This document shows, piece after piece, positions 31,116 through 31,660 of a DNA stretch of 31,660 nucleotides; the stretch's first letter is position 1, and every line of letters begins with the position of its first letter. The notes below the pieces were generated by a model. The model was not told where the DNA came from, did not search any database, and saw nothing but the letters and a program-made list of their open reading frames with translations. The DNA is from Mesorhizobium amorphae (GTDB lineage: Bacteria > Pseudomonadota > Alphaproteobacteria > Rhizobiales > Rhizobiaceae), in the NCBI GenBank assembly GCA_003240775.1, contig QFNI01000045.1, forward strand, positions 1 through 31,660, read 5' to 3'. A program made the translations under genes and the position numbers.

Positions 31116-31505
31116 GGCTCAGGTCCGTCTCACAACGGGAGCGCGGTCATTCGGCCATCTGCAGTGATGCCCGTGCCCGTGCCCGTGATGGAGGAGGCAG
31201 GGTCCGACGGAAGAAGCGCGATCTTCCTGGGCGTAGGAGATGTGAAGCACGGCGGTGGGAGCCCTATATCCGCCAGCCTGGCGGCAATGCTGCGGTCCGG
31301 CGCGTGGTCGAGCGTGAGCACGCCCTTCTAGCTTGCATTTCTCCCCTTATTCGATGAGCGCTCACTCGCATCGTCGGATAGCCGCCCGTGATGCGAGATG
31401 AACATCCCCGCGCAAGCGAGCCACCTTCACCGTGCGCGCTGGTTGCATTAACAATACCCGCGCCTTGCCGCTCGTGCGGCCCGAACTGAAGACACCTTGC
31501 CCTCC
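31116..31505. other. intergenic region with palindromes before a GntR gene
   Basis: About 390 bases with no intact gene. The left part contains an SDR-like relic on the minus strand. The right part has a perfect 10-bp palindrome TGAGCGCTCA (31355-31364), directly followed by an 8-bp-arm dyad CTCGCATC (31365-31372) / GATGCGAG (31390-31397). These lie 110-150 bases before the GntR start at 31506 and could be regulator-binding or RNA hairpin elements. Confidence 0.45.
31130..31246 (-). pseudogene. probable relic of an SDR C terminus
   Basis: The minus-strand frame ending at 31130 reads KIALLPSDPASSITGT, then a GTG insertion, then ITADGRMTAL. This follows the usual SDR ending in which ...LASDxASxxTGxxxxVDGGxTAL is found. 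The rest of an SDR is absent upstream. Three copies of GCCCGT (31169-31186) encode the extra Gly-Thr residues, as if a short repeat had expanded. It is a small, decayed remnant, called from resemblance only. Confidence 0.4.
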
Positions 31506-31660
31506 ATGTCCGACGCCGGAAGCATCGAAGCCCTGTTTCCCCGACGCGCGCTCCAGCGCACCGGCGGGCCCCTTTATCGGCAGCTGGCCGACATCCTGCG
31601 CCGGCCGATCACCGACGGCGCCCTATCCACCGGCGAGGAGCTTCCCAAGGAAGCGACGAT
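31506..31660 (+). CDS. GntR-family transcriptional regulator (partial, cut by window end)
   Basis: The first 51 codons of a gene that runs off the window. The text PLYRQLADILRRPITDGALSTGEELPKEAT is the start of a GntR winged-helix domain (the usual pattern is lY.qia..lr..I..G.l.pG..LPse). The short linker before it and the domain position suggest the HutC or a related GntR subfamily. The ATG at 31506 has only a weak ribosome site. It points away from the dehydrogenase and may belong to the next locus. Confidence 0.8.
   Translation, partial: MSDAGSIEALFPRRALQRTGGPLYRQLADILRRPITDGALSTGEELPKEAT

Noticed and set aside
31169..31186. GCCCGT tandem considered as a VNTR or CRISPR-like element
   Set aside because: Only three hexamer copies are present, with no spacers; it is better seen as a local repeat expansion in the SDR relic.

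Overview
The window is GC-rich throughout, with frequent GTG/TTG starts and ATGA/GTGA stop-start overlaps. Housekeeping genes (guaB, rlmE, a Ppx/GppA phosphatase, tRNA-Gln) lie at the left and transporter or catabolic cassettes fill the rest. This fits an alphaproteobacterial chromosome, probably of the Hyphomicrobiales (Rhizobiales) type. That placement is an inference from gene style and order, not from a search.

Left block (1-7595): guaB, a Tat-exported metallo-beta-lactamase-fold hydrolase, an EamA/DMT exporter, a DHA2-type MFS exporter, the overlapping pair ppx-rlmE, and tRNA-Gln(CUG). Middle block A (7596-10971): a secreted alpha/beta hydrolase, a small uncharacterised protein and a second MBL-fold hydrolase, with gene-poor stretches. 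Block B (10984-16508): a TetR regulator translationally coupled to an arginine-deiminase/DDAH-type amidinohydrolase, facing a four-gene Pot-like ABC importer. A near-perfect 26-bp palindrome sits between them over the likely promoter. This looks like uptake and hydrolysis of a guanidino or polyamine-like compound under TetR control.

Block C (16651-21508): a tightly packed operon with an NMT1/SsuA-like binding protein, an NtaA/DszA-type flavin monooxygenase, a two-domain rhodanese, an SsuC-like permease and an SsuB-like ATPase. It reads as uptake plus oxidative cleavage of an organosulfur or related compound, with a sulfurtransferase to handle released sulfur. Block D (21672-23458): an SDR and a divergent cupin-AraC regulator around a perfect 9-bp-arm dyad.

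Block E (23571-31115) is the most unusual part. A single 798-residue protein fuses the E1-alpha, E1-beta and lipoyl domains of a 2-oxoacid/acetoin-type dehydrogenase. It overlaps a gene for a compact E2-like protein that keeps the E3/E1-binding domain but has lost the catalytic His-Asp motif of the acyltransferase. Two SDR genes follow. The first has lost its cofactor glycines and its Tyr and Lys. The second keeps the Rossmann motif and Lys, but has Phe at the catalytic Tyr position. An HpcH/HpaI aldolase, an FCD-type GntR regulator and a D-2-hydroxyacid dehydrogenase complete the cluster. The set suggests a carbon-catabolic pathway built around a modified 2-oxoacid-dehydrogenase-like complex with pseudoenzyme subunits; its substrate cannot be read from sequence.

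The right end holds a probable SDR relic and the start of another GntR regulator cut by the window edge. No CRISPR array, rRNA, intact transposase or phage gene was seen.
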